A stretch of 64,000 bases of DNA from NCBI RefSeq assembly GCF_003479605.1, contig NZ_QUHR01000005.1, positions 124,001-188,000 of the forward strand, in the 5' to 3' direction. This stretch comes from Roseburia sp. AF12-17LB (lineage in GTDB: Bacteria > Bacillota > Clostridia > Lachnospirales > Lachnospiraceae). The first letter of the stretch is position 1, and the number at the start of each line of letters is the position of its first letter. The notes below the pieces were generated by a model. It made no database searches and was not told the origin of the DNA. It worked only from the letters and a program-made list of their open reading frames with translations. The position numbers were made by a program, and so were the translations under genes. Below, piece after piece: positions 8,906 to 17,422 of this stretch.

Positions 8906-9396
8906 CAAGTAATATGTAGTGAACTAGGTCTTAACGAAGAGGAGAAATAGATAACTTCCAATTTGTATGTATGGTAAATCTAAACTGTATTTTAGCAATA
9001 TTTCCTGAGTGGGGGCAGAAAGCGCCCCCACACCCACGTGAAAATATAATTGCAGGCGATTACATTTTAGCAGATACGCAAGCGTTTCTGAGTAAGCGTC
9101 ACAGACAACAAAATAAGAAAATTTTGATAAGGCATATCACTGGAATAAGTGAGTGTTTTTTTTGTTTTCAAATATTCAATTAACTGAAAAAGTAAAAAAG
9201 TTTTCCTCAGGGGCTGTAAAAATACCTTTCAGCGTTTCGTATTAATGAAAGGGTATTTTTTGCAGGAAAAATAAAAAATTTTTATCAAGAGCCTGTGTTT
9301 ATGCCCTTCATCTTTTATATATGTGTAAGAACATTTTTTAGCCGGCATAAAAATGATTTTTACAACAGTTAGAAATAGAAATGAGGCGAGAAAAGA
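8906..9396. other. gene-poor region with hairpins, probably mobile-element debris
   Basis: No convincing gene in 491 bases. It holds a GC-rich hairpin (GGGGGC/GCGCCCCC at about 9011-9028) followed by CCACACCCACGTG, and a second hairpin with a T run (next entry). An open frame of 70 codons at 8971 has no ribosome site and no recognisable motif. Such GC-rich CCCCCACACCC stretches are, from memory, common in conjugative elements of this family, which fits the RepA-like gene that follows. Confidence 0.4.
9219..9261 (+). terminator. hairpin with T run
   Basis: AAAATACCTTTC (9219-9230) pairs with GAAAGGGTATTTT (9247-9259), with one bulged G, followed by more T. It could end transcription entering from the transporter operon, which has no closer terminator. 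Confidence 0.5.
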
Positions 9397-9897
9397 ATGA
9401 AATATGAATACATGAAGGAGTCAGAGCAGATGATTCAGTACTTCCGGTTTCCGAAGTTTTTGCTAAAACTGCGAATTTCTCAAACTGCAAAATTCCTTTA
9501 TATGATTTTGTATGACCGGGCGCGGATATCGAGAAAGAATAGCTGGATAGACAAGTATGGAAACGTTTATCTGATATTTCCAATAGATGAATTGTCTGTT
9601 CAAATCGGCAAATGCAAATCTTCTGTAAAAACAACATTGAAAGAATTAGATGATGAGGGATTATTGGTTCGCAGATTCGGTGGATTTTCAAAACATAATC
9701 ATTTATATGTAAAAATTCCATCTGATGAGATAGGTTTACAGCCAGTTGACAATAAGGCGGTTGAAAAGATGGCTATAACAGAGTCAGAAAAGCAACCATC
9801 ATCTAGCCGAAAAAATGGCTGTGCAGGAGTCGGAAATGTGGCACCTAGTAAAGTAACTGAGAAATATAAAAGAAATAAATATTATGAAGTAAATTAA
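9397..9897 (+). CDS. RepA_N-like replication initiator, probably a remnant
   Basis: A 166-residue protein resembling the N-terminal domain of replication initiator protein A of plasmids and conjugative elements: YFRFPKFLL near residue 14, AKFLYMILYDRARIS with KNSWIDKYGNVYLIF (about 30-60), then a helix-turn-helix (DELSVQIGKCKSSVKTTLKEL). In relatives the domain is followed by a longer C-terminal part; here only a short polar tail remains. No ParA, relaxase or integrase gene is next to it, so it looks like a leftover of an excised or decayed element. A terminator follows at 9923. It could still bind DNA. Family assignment is from memory. Confidence 0.65.
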   Translation: MKYEYMKESEQMIQYFRFPKFLLKLRISQTAKFLYMILYDRARISRKNSWIDKYGNVYLIFPIDELSVQIGKCKSSVKTTLKELDDEGLLVRRFGGFSKHNHLYVKIPSDEIGLQPVDNKAVEKMAITESEKQPSSSRKNGCAGVGNVAPSKVTEKYKRNKYYEVN

Positions 9898-9922
9898 GGT
9901 AGTTTAATATGGAAGTGGGATG

Positions 9923-9950
9923 ACACTCTGGCTTAGGCTGGAGTGTTTTT
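9923..9950 (+). terminator. hairpin terminator after the RepA-like gene
   Basis: ACACTC (9923-9928) pairs with GAGTGT (9941-9946), followed by five T. The stem is short but its position after the stop codon fits. Confidence 0.5.
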
Positions 9951-10020
9951 CTGTGGAAAAAACATAAAAAAAATATTATAATAGAAAAGAAATTTTAAGA
10001 AAAACGGAGGAGTTAGGAAA

Positions 10021-11316
10021 ATGAAATCGAAATCCGGAAACAAGAAATTATGGATTGCTGTTATTATTTTCGTATTGATGATAGCCGGAGCAATCGGCAA
10101 TCATTCGGATAATAAGAAAGAAAATCCTGGCAGGGAAAGTTCCGCTGCCACGGAATCGCAGGCTGCAACAGAAACTGAGACCAGTACCAATACAGAGTCA
10201 GACGGTGATACCGAAGATTTTGTTACTGAAGGAGTCATTAGTAATACCTATAAGACAGATAGCAGTTCCGCCGGACAGATGCAGGTGCATTTCATAGATG
10301 TAGGGCAGGGCGATGCTGCCTTGATATCCTGTGATGGTCATTACATGCTGATAGATGCCGGCAATAATGACAAAGGAACAACGGTACAGTCCTATCTTAT
10401 GAGCCAGGGCGTAGAAAAACTGGATTATGTCATAGGAACGCACCCGGATGCAGACCATATTGGCGGACTGGATGTAGTAATTTATAAATTTGACTGCGAT
10501 ACAATTATCATGCCAGATGTGGCAAATGACACCAGAACCTATGATGATGTGGTGCAGGCAATGAAGTCCAAGGGCTATCAGACTACTTATCCGGTAGTTG
10601 GAGAGACTTATACTTTGGGCGGAGCAACTTTTACCATCGTGGCACCGAATGCAGACTATGGAAATGACATGAATGACTGGTCGGTGGGTGTGCTGGTGCA
10701 GAATGGCAACAACCGTTTCCTCTTTACCGGAGATGCAGAAGAAAAAGCGGAAGAGGACATTTTAAATAATGGAATTGATATTTCCGCAGATGTCTATGCA
10801 GCGGCGCATCATGGAAGCAAAACAGCCACAAGTCAGGCTTTTTTGGATAAGGTATCACCGACTTATGTGGTAATCAGTGCCGGTGAAGGCAATAAATACG
10901 GACATCCTCATGCAGAGGTGCTGAACCGTCTGCGGGCAGCCGGCATATCCGTGTTTCGTACCGATGAACAGGGTACGATTGTAGCCACGTCAGATGGAAA
11001 TGATATCACTTGGAACTGCTCCCCATCAGAAAGCTGGAAAGCAGGAGAACCGACCGGAAGCAGTGATAGTACAGCAAATAATTCCACAGCAGACAGCACT
11101 ACATCATCAGGCAGCAGTGATGCAGGTATAGCTGCAGATGCATCCGGCAGTTCAAATAGTGACAGCAGTTCCGTTATGGTACATATTACAGACACCGGTT
11201 CAAAATATCATTCGGCAGGCTGCTCGTATTTGAAAAAGAGTGACCATGAGGTGACTTTGTCAGAGGCGAAGAACATGGGTTTGACACCATGCTCAAGATG
11301 TAACCCGCCACAGTAA
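10021..11316 (+). CDS. secreted ComEC-like metallo-beta-lactamase hydrolase
   Basis: A 431-residue exported protein. A membrane anchor or signal (about residues 9-26) is followed by a Ser/Thr/Glu-rich linker to about residue 85. Then comes a ComEC/Rec2-type metallo-beta-lactamase domain: FIDVGQGDAALI, the metal motif THPDADHIGG, FTGDAE, and AAHHGS. This resembles the nuclease-like part of ComEC without its channel. A second Ser/Asn-rich linker leads to a C-terminal module of about 45 residues with three Cys and a His (KYHSAGCSYL, PCSRCNP) that looks metal-binding. GGAGG lies 10 bases before the ATG, and a -10-like TATAAT is at 9977-9982. Likely a surface or secreted nuclease or phosphoesterase; the substrate is not shown. 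Confidence 0.85.
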   Translation: MKSKSGNKKLWIAVIIFVLMIAGAIGNHSDNKKENPGRESSAATESQAATETETSTNTESDGDTEDFVTEGVISNTYKTDSSSAGQMQVHFIDVGQGDAALISCDGHYMLIDAGNNDKGTTVQSYLMSQGVEKLDYVIGTHPDADHIGGLDVVIYKFDCDTIIMPDVANDTRTYDDVVQAMKSKGYQTTYPVVGETYTLGGATFTIVAPNADYGNDMNDWSVGVLVQNGNNRFLFTGDAEEKAEEDILNNGIDISADVYAAAHHGSKTATSQAFLDKVSPTYVVISAGEGNKYGHPHAEVLNRLRAAGISVFRTDEQGTIVATSDGNDITWNCSPSESWKAGEPTGSSDSTANNSTADSTTSSGSSDAGIAADASGSSNSDSSSVMVHITDTGSKYHSAGCSYLKKSDHEVTLSEAKNMGLTPCSRCNPPQ

Positions 11317-11660
11317 AAATTTAATGAGAAAAACGAATCGCCAAGCACCTTGCACTTTTTATTTGATTAGTATACAATAAACGAAGTTAGTAGCAACTAA
11401 CTCCTCGTGAATCATAGTGACTCCTTTGGAATATGGAGACGGCAATATCCATATTCACCGGAAGAAATATTCTTCCGGGAGGCAGAGTCCTGTATCTGAC
11501 AAAATATGAAGAGGAACTGCACCGAGCTTCAAAGTTATAAACTTCCAAAAGCTGGTACGGAATATACCGCAGAGCAGTTAATCGTACTCCTATAGATAAA
11601 TGATATTCTTTAACAAACACCAAAGAAGCTGCAGTACGGCAGCTTCTTTTGGCGTGCCGG
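11317..11660. other. intergenic region with a broken small gene
   Basis: This gap before the car promoter holds a hairpin (GTTAGT/AACTAAC near 11384), a second one (CCGGAAG/CTTCCGG near 11458) and a terminator (11622). An ATG at 11432 opens 35 codons (METAISIFTGRN..., ending LHRASKL). In another frame just after it, protein-like sequence (GTEYTAEQLIVLL) runs to a stop at about 11593. The two could be one gene split by a frameshift. No ribosome site is seen, and I do not recognise the protein. Confidence 0.35.
11622..11650 (+). terminator. hairpin terminator
   Basis: An 11-bp perfect stem (AAAGAAGCTGC with GCAGCTTCTTT) and a 6-base loop are followed by a short T run. It isolates the car promoter from upstream transcription. 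Confidence 0.65.
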
Positions 11661-11712
11661 GAAAATGGAAGGGTGGTTATTATAGAGGGAAAAAGAAGAA
11701 ATGCATAAAAAA

Positions 11713-11726
11713 TGGATAAATATGCA
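11713..11726. promoter_or_regulatory. ArgR-like box upstream of the car promoter
   Basis: TGGATAAATATGCA fits the TGnAT-N4-ATnCA core of ARG boxes. It lies about 48 bases upstream of the -35. Repression of carAB by arginine through ArgR is inferred. Confidence 0.45.
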
Positions 11727-11760
11727 TCAAACTTAGTGACTATTTGTTTTGCAAAAAAGG

Positions 11761-11789
11761 TTGAAAAAACCTTTCCGATATGGTAGAAT
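11761..11789 (+). promoter_or_regulatory. carAB sigma-A promoter
   Basis: TTGAAA (11761-11766), 17-base spacer, TAGAAT (11784-11789). It is about 125 bases before carA. A short A/T-rich hairpin (AAAGGTT/AACCTTT) spans the -35. Confidence 0.7.
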
Positions 11790-11821
11790 TTTTACAATTT
11801 AGGTAGACTGTGCAGGTTTGG

Positions 11822-11836
11822 TGCATTTTTTATGCA
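11822..11836. promoter_or_regulatory. second ArgR-like palindrome in the car leader
   Basis: TGCAT-TTTTT-ATGCA is a perfect palindrome about 33 bases downstream of the -10. With the upstream box it brackets the promoter, which would suit ArgR hexamer binding. The centre is one base longer than the usual ARG box, which lowers confidence. Confidence 0.35.
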
Positions 11837-11912
11837 AAAGGAAGGAAAAAGAGATGACTGACTCTTTTTTTTTGCGCAGGTATCGGAAGAATAGAAAGGA
11901 CAGGGTGAACAA

Positions 11913-12983
11913 ATGAAAGCTTTTCTTATATTGGAAGATGGCAATGTATTTACCGGAACCAGCATCGGTTCAACACGGGAAGTCATCAGTGAAATCGTAT
12001 TTAATACGTCGATGACAGGGTATTTAGAGGTACTGACAGATCCATCTTATGCAGGACAGGCGGTAGTAATGACATATCCTTTGATTGGAAATTATGGAAT
12101 TACACCGGATATGGAGTCAGGACGTCCATGGGTAGATGGATATATCGTAAGAGAATTATCCAGAATGCCAAGTAATTTCCGTTGTGAAGGAACCATTCAG
12201 GATTTTCTGAAAAAATACGATATACCGGGAATTGCAGGAATTGATACCAGAGCATTAACCAAGCTCTTACGTGAAAAGGGAACAATGAATGGAATGATTA
12301 CAACAGATGAGAATTACAATCTGGATGAGATTATTCCAAAATTAAAGGCTTACACCACAGGAAATGTGGTAGATAAAGTAACCTGTGAAGAGAAAAGCGT
12401 ATTGCCTGGAAAGGGCAAAAAAGTAGCACTGTTAGACCTTGGTGCTAAGAGAAACATCGCCCAGTCATTAAATAAAAGAGGCTGTGAAGTTACCATTTAT
12501 CCGGCACACACCACAGCAGAAGAAATTTTAAGCACGAATCCGGACGGAATCATGTTAAGTAATGGACCTGGAGACCCGAAGGAGTGCAAGGAGATTATTG
12601 CAGAGATTCGTAAATTATATGAATCTGACACACCGATTTTTGCAATCTGCTTGGGACATCAGCTGATGGCACTTGCAACCGGTGCAGACACATATCATTT
12701 GAAATATGGTCATCGTGGAGGAAATCATCCGGTTAAGGATTTAAAGACCAACCGTGTATACATTTCCAGCCAGAACCATGGTTATGCAGTAGATACCAAT
12801 ACCCTGGATGAGAAAATTGCAAAACCGGCATTTGTAAATGTAAACGATGGAACCAACGAAGGATTAGAGTATGTCGGAAAGAACATTTTCACCGTACAGT
12901 TCCATCCGGAAGCATGTCCGGGACCACAGGATTCTGCTTACCTTTTTGACCGTTTTATTGAGATGATGGGAGGAACGAAATAA
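11913..12983 (+). CDS. carA: carbamoyl phosphate synthase small subunit
   Basis: Glutamine amidotransferase subunit that releases ammonia for carbamoyl phosphate, used for arginine and pyrimidines. The 356 residues include an N-terminal CPSase_sm domain and a class I amidotransferase domain with nucleophile C246 (AICLGHQL), H331 and E333 (QFHPEACPGP). The length is normal. AGGGTGA precedes the ATG. The gene shares one base with carB (TAATG), so the subunits are made together. Only arginine-type boxes and no PyrR-like attenuator are visible upstream, suggesting arginine control. Confidence 0.97.
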   Translation: MKAFLILEDGNVFTGTSIGSTREVISEIVFNTSMTGYLEVLTDPSYAGQAVVMTYPLIGNYGITPDMESGRPWVDGYIVRELSRMPSNFRCEGTIQDFLKKYDIPGIAGIDTRALTKLLREKGTMNGMITTDENYNLDEIIPKLKAYTTGNVVDKVTCEEKSVLPGKGKKVALLDLGAKRNIAQSLNKRGCEVTIYPAHTTAEEILSTNPDGIMLSNGPGDPKECKEIIAEIRKLYESDTPIFAICLGHQLMALATGADTYHLKYGHRGGNHPVKDLKTNRVYISSQNHGYAVDTNTLDEKIAKPAFVNVNDGTNEGLEYVGKNIFTVQFHPEACPGPQDSAYLFDRFIEMMGGTK

Positions 12984-15900
12984 TGCCTAAGAATAAAGAT
13001 ATTAAAAAAGTATTAGTAATTGGTTCAGGTCCGATTGTCATTGGACAGGCTGCAGAGTTTGACTATGCAGGAACACAGGCATGTCGTTCTTTAAAAGAAG
13101 AAGGAATCGAAGTTGTTCTGGTAAACTCCAATCCTGCTACCATTATGACAGATAAGGATATTGCAGATGAAGTTTATATCGAGCCATTAACTGCAAAAGT
13201 ATTAGAGCAGATTATCATAAAAGAAAAACCGGACAGCGTCCTTCCTACCTTAGGTGGACAGGCAGGTCTTAACCTTGGTATGGAGTTAGCAGAATCCGGA
13301 TTCTTAGAGAAACATGGTGTCAAACTGATTGGTACAACTGCTGAGACAATTTTTAAGGCTGAGGATCGCCAGGCATTTAAAGATACCATGGAAAAAATCG
13401 GTGAGCCATGTGCACCATCCCAGGTAGTACACAATGTAGAAGATGGTATCAAATTTACCAATACCATCGGATATCCGGTTGTACTTCGTCCTGCTTATAC
13501 CTTAGGAGGAAGCGGCGGCGGAATCGCACATAATGAGACAGAGCTTATCGACATCTTATCCAACGGACTTCGTCTGAGCCGTGTCGGAGAAGTGCTGGTA
13601 GAACGTTGTATCGCAGGCTGGAAGGAAATCGAGTACGAAGTAATGCGTGATGCCAATGGAAACTGTATTACTGTATGTAATATGGAAAACATTGACCCGG
13701 TTGGTGTACATACCGGAGACTCTATCGTAGTAGCACCTTCCCAGACATTAGGTGATAAAGAGTACCAGATGCTGCGTACTTCTGCACTTAATATCATTTC
13801 CGAATTAAATATTACCGGTGGATGTAACGTACAGTACGCACTGCATCCGGAAACCTTTGAATATTGTGTTATCGAGGTTAATCCTCGTGTATCCCGTTCT
13901 TCTGCATTAGCATCCAAAGCAACCGGATATCCGATTGCAAAAGTTGCTGCAAAGATTGCACTGGGCTATACCTTAGATGAAATCAAGAATGCAATTACCG
14001 GAAAGACATATGCAAGTTTTGAGCCAATGTTAGACTACTGCGTAGTAAAAATCCCAAGACTTCCATTTGATAAATTCATCACTGCAAAACGTACGTTAAC
14101 AACACAGATGAAAGCAACCGGAGAAGTTATGAGTATCTGCAATAACTTTGAAGGTGCCCTGATGAAAGCAATCCGTTCCTTAGAGCAGCATGTAGACAGT
14201 CTTTTATCCTATGACTTCAGCAAGCTTTCTGATGAGGAATTACAGGAGCAGTTACATGTGGTAGATGACCGCAGAATCTGGGTTATTGCAGAAGCACTGC
14301 GCCGTGGCGTATCTTATGATAAAATTCATGAGATTACAAAGATTGATAAATGGTTTATTGACAAACTGGCTATCTTAGTTGAGATGGAGCAGGATTTAAA
14401 GACAAAACCACTTACCGTAGAGCTTTTAAAAGAAGCAAAACGTATGGAATTCCCGGATAAAGTCATTGCAGAACTTACCGGAAAGAGTGAAAAAGAAATT
14501 CATGACATGCGTTACGAAAATGGTATCGTAGCAGCCTTTAAGATGGTTGATACCTGTGCCGCAGAGTTTGAAGCATCCACTCCATATTACTATTCCGTAT
14601 TTGGCAGTGAAAACGAAGCAGAAGAGACAACACCGAAGAAGAAAGTTCTGGTATTAGGTTCCGGTCCAATCCGTATCGGACAGGGTATCGAGTTCGACTA
14701 CTGTTCCGTACACAGCACCTGGGCATTTGCCAAGGAAGGCTGGGAGACAGTTATCGTAAATAACAACCCGGAGACCGTATCAACAGACTTTGATATTGCA
14801 GATAAACTGTATTTTGAGCCGCTGACCCTGGAAGATGTTGAGGCAATTGTAAAATTAGAAAAACCGGACGGAGCTGTAGTTCAGTTCGGTGGACAGACCG
14901 CAATCAAGCTGACCGAAAGCTTAATGAAGATGGGTGTCAAGATTCTTGGAACCAAGGCAGAAGATGTAGATGCTGCAGAGGACAGAGAGCTCTTTGATGA
15001 AATCTTAGAGAAGACCGGAATTCCAAGAGCAGCAGGCGGAACTGTATTTACTGCAGAGGAAGCCAAAGAAGTTGCACACCGTCTGGGTTACCCGGTACTG
15101 GTTCGTCCTTCCTATGTATTGGGCGGACAGGGTATGAAGATTGCATACAATGATGAAGAGATTGAAGAATTTATCGGAATCATCAACCGTATTGCTCAGG
15201 ATCACCCGATTCTGGTTGATAAATACCTGATGGGTAAGGAAATCGAAGTAGATGCCGTATGCGATGGTACAGATATTTTAATTCCTGGTATCATGGAGCA
15301 TATCGAGCGTACCGGAGTACATTCCGGAGACAGTATTTCCGTATATCCGGCACCGACCATCAGTGATGAAGTAAGAGAAATGCTGGTAGAATATACCAAG
15401 CGTTTGGCTCAGGCATTACATGTAGTAGGACTGATTAATATCCAGTTTATCGTAATGGACGAGCAGGTATATGTCATCGAAGTAAATCCACGTTCTTCAA
15501 GAACGGTACCATATATCAGTAAAGTTACCGGTATCCCAATCGTAGACTTGGCAACCAAGGTTATCATTGGAAATACCATCAAAGGAATGGGCTACACACC
15601 GGGACTTGCACCAACCGCAGATTATATCGCAATCAAGATGCCGGTATTCTCCTTCGAGAAACTGCGTGGAGCAGAAATCAGCCTTGGACCGGAAATGAAG
15701 TCCACCGGAGAATGCTTAGGAATTGCCAAGACCTTTGATGAAGCTTTATATAAAGCTTTCTTAGGAGCAGGTGTTCAGCTTCCGAAATATAAGCAGATGA
15801 TTATGACGGTAAAAGATGCAGACAAGCCGGAAGCAGTCGGCGTAGCAAAACGTTTTGCAGCCTTAGGCTACAAGATTTATGCAACCAGAAGTACTGCAAA

Positions 15901-16189
15901 ATATTTACAGGAGCATGGCGTAGATGCACTGCGTGTCAATAAGATTACCCAGGAGTCACCAAACGTTATGGACTTAATCTTAGGACATAAGATTGACCTT
16001 GTCATCGACACACCGACCCAGGGAAATGGTGATAAGAACCGTGACGGATTCCTGATTCGTCGTAATGCAATTGAGACCGGCGTATACTGTATCACGGCAA
16101 TGGATACAGCCAACGCACTGGCAACCAGCTTGGAAAATGCCCAGTCAGAGCTTACTCTGGTAGATATTGCAACCGTGAAGAATATTTAA
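12983..16189 (+). CDS. carB: carbamoyl phosphate synthase large subunit
   Basis: The 1068-residue synthetase subunit, which makes carbamoyl phosphate from bicarbonate, ATP and ammonia. Two homologous ATP-grasp halves are visible: the first starts at KVLVIGSGPIVIGQAAEFDYAG and the second near residue 550 with KVLVLGSGPIRIGQGIEFDY. Each has the glycine-rich ATP loop (GGSGGGIA; GGQGMKIA) and a metal-binding EVNPR motif. The C-terminal MGS-like allosteric domain (about 935-1068) ends with FLIRRNAIETGVYCITAMDTA. Length and organisation are standard. It is followed by a strong terminator. Confidence 0.98.
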   Translation: MPKNKDIKKVLVIGSGPIVIGQAAEFDYAGTQACRSLKEEGIEVVLVNSNPATIMTDKDIADEVYIEPLTAKVLEQIIIKEKPDSVLPTLGGQAGLNLGMELAESGFLEKHGVKLIGTTAETIFKAEDRQAFKDTMEKIGEPCAPSQVVHNVEDGIKFTNTIGYPVVLRPAYTLGGSGGGIAHNETELIDILSNGLRLSRVGEVLVERCIAGWKEIEYEVMRDANGNCITVCNMENIDPVGVHTGDSIVVAPSQTLGDKEYQMLRTSALNIISELNITGGCNVQYALHPETFEYCVIEVNPRVSRSSALASKATGYPIAKVAAKIALGYTLDEIKNAITGKTYASFEPMLDYCVVKIPRLPFDKFITAKRTLTTQMKATGEVMSICNNFEGALMKAIRSLEQHVDSLLSYDFSKLSDEELQEQLHVVDDRRIWVIAEALRRGVSYDKIHEITKIDKWFIDKLAILVEMEQDLKTKPLTVELLKEAKRMEFPDKVIAELTGKSEKEIHDMRYENGIVAAFKMVDTCAAEFEASTPYYYSVFGSENEAEETTPKKKVLVLGSGPIRIGQGIEFDYCSVHSTWAFAKEGWETVIVNNNPETVSTDFDIADKLYFEPLTLEDVEAIVKLEKPDGAVVQFGGQTAIKLTESLMKMGVKILGTKAEDVDAAEDRELFDEILEKTGIPRAAGGTVFTAEEAKEVAHRLGYPVLVRPSYVLGGQGMKIAYNDEEIEEFIGIINRIAQDHPILVDKYLMGKEIEVDAVCDGTDILIPGIMEHIERTGVHSGDSISVYPAPTISDEVREMLVEYTKRLAQALHVVGLINIQFIVMDEQVYVIEVNPRSSRTVPYISKVTGIPIVDLATKVIIGNTIKGMGYTPGLAPTADYIAIKMPVFSFEKLRGAEISLGPEMKSTGECLGIAKTFDEALYKAFLGAGVQLPKYKQMIMTVKDADKPEAVGVAKRFAALGYKIYATRSTAKYLQEHGVDALRVNKITQESPNVMDLILGHKIDLVIDTPTQGNGDKNRDGFLIRRNAIETGVYCITAMDTANALATSLENAQSELTLVDIATVKNI

Positions 16190-16200
16190 GAGCAAAGAAA

Positions 16201-16245
16201 CAGCCTCATGTGTTTCAAGTGGAACACATGGGGCTGAAATTTTTG
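16201..16245 (+). terminator. terminator of carAB
   Basis: CAGCC-CATGTGTT pairs with AACACATG-GGCTG (16201-16236, one mismatch), followed by AAATTTTT. It is 11 bases after the carB stop. Confidence 0.8.
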
Positions 16246-16538
16246 CTGTCAGGCATCTGTAAGAAGCTGCCGGTAGCAGGCACTACAGGCGCAGGCAGCG
16301 TTTATATAATATATACAAAAACGGAAACATAATTTGAATAAAAATGACAATTGACAAAGAAATGTAAAATGGTTAATCTGATAGGTAGTTGCTGAAGAAT
16401 CAGCGGGAGTACTGAGCTATGGAAAATGATATGAAATAATCGGATAGGACAATTCATAGATACCGGAATTCTCCGGTGATAATCCCAAATGATATGAGGC
16501 AATAAAAATAGAATAGCAGGTCTCTAAGGAGATATATT
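16246..16538. other. spacer with a dispersed repeat, before the immunity array
   Basis: No gene is visible. The left part carries a copy of a dispersed repeat (16252-16274). The rest is AT-rich and ends in the ribosome site of the first array gene. The base composition drops here, marking the left edge of the accessory block. Confidence 0.5.
16252..16274 (+). repeat. dispersed repeat copy 1
   Basis: 23 bases (GGCATCTGTAAGAAGCTGCC and three more) match 42411-42433 with one difference, and partly 41191-41212. All copies lie just after a gene on the plus strand. Origin unknown. Confidence 0.6.
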
Positions 16539-17015
16539 ATGAAACCAATATATGCAGAAAATATTATAGTAGCAATAAAATCGTGCGGCTGTATAGAGTG
16601 GTATATTTTAGACAAAGATTATTGCTTTTTAGATTATCCTAAGTTAGAAGAAGCATATCGTAAGAAAGGCTATAATGATACTTTTGATGATGATTCCAGA
16701 TTTGGCATAAAAGTAGTAAATGAATTGTCGAAAACACAATTTTTGGATCATATAAAAGAATATAAAATTACAGCCGAAGAATTAAAGAAAATGTTAATGA
16801 AGGAATCTGATTATAATGATAAATTAGCATATAATCCATCTATTTTAATAGATTTTGAAAATCGGGTATTTATATCGTATTATGCTGAACCGGAATCTTT
16901 TGAAGCGTTTGTTCCAGATGGCTGGATAGGAAAGTATCAGGATTTTACAGAAGAAATACCAGAAAAACAGAGATATTGGATGGATGAAAACGGTAAAAAT
17001 TTGATAGGAGAATAG
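16539..17015 (+). CDS. putative immunity protein
   Basis: A 158-residue soluble protein with no signal peptide or membrane helix. It is rich in aromatic and acidic residues (ESFEAFVPDGWIGKYQ), a composition typical of small immunity proteins against polymorphic toxins. AAGGAG lies 7 bases before the ATG. It is the first of seven plus-strand genes with short gaps, probably one transcript. I do not recognise the family. Its role as an immunity protein is inferred from its neighbours, mainly the PoNi-like genes. Codon use is much more AT-rich than in carB next door, suggesting transfer. Confidence 0.7.
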   Translation: MKPIYAENIIVAIKSCGCIEWYILDKDYCFLDYPKLEEAYRKKGYNDTFDDDSRFGIKVVNELSKTQFLDHIKEYKITAEELKKMLMKESDYNDKLAYNPSILIDFENRVFISYYAEPESFEAFVPDGWIGKYQDFTEEIPEKQRYWMDENGKNLIGE

Positions 17016-17044
17016 GAATGGATAATAAAACGGAGGGTATTGGT

Positions 17045-17389
17045 ATGGGATTTAATGAGACACAGACAATGGCAATTAATTTTACTAAAATGGCAAAAAA
17101 AAAAATGGGGGATAAGGTTAAAGATTTTTGCATTTTGGACGTATATGATGATGCGAATAACCGAGCATTCAGCGTGGAATTTACAGCATATGATTATTTT
17201 CCAATAAGGTTGAATTATGAAAGAGGAAGATTTGGATGTTGCATTTTATATGGAGAAAGAACAGTGGCATTAAGTAACTCACAACAATGGTGGGAAGAAG
17301 CTGATTTTGATGTCTTTTTTAAAGAATTAGAAAGAGAACTGAAGTTAAGAATTCCGGATAAATTCTTAAAAGCGCATCGTTGGCGATGA
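17045..17389 (+). CDS. putative immunity protein
   Basis: A soluble protein of 114 residues, unknown family. It begins MGFNETQTMAINF if started at 17045, where GGAGGG lies 7 bases upstream. An ATG at 17018, with AGGAG 7 bases upstream and only 2 bases after the previous stop, would add 9 residues, so either start may be used. The sequence has Trp/Cys/Tyr-rich strands (FPIRLNYERGRFGCC, QQWWEEADFD) and a helical C-terminus. No motif reveals a function; the short gap to its neighbours places it in the array. Confidence 0.65.
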   Translation: MGFNETQTMAINFTKMAKKKMGDKVKDFCILDVYDDANNRAFSVEFTAYDYFPIRLNYERGRFGCCILYGERTVALSNSQQWWEEADFDVFFKELERELKLRIPDKFLKAHRWR

Positions 17390-17422
17390 TATGAAAGAAG
17401 CACTACTAAGGAGAAACAGACA

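Noticed and set aside
8971..9183. Open frame of 70 codons in the region after the transporter
   Set aside because: No ribosome site, no recognisable motif, and it spans a GC-rich hairpin; more likely non-coding debris.
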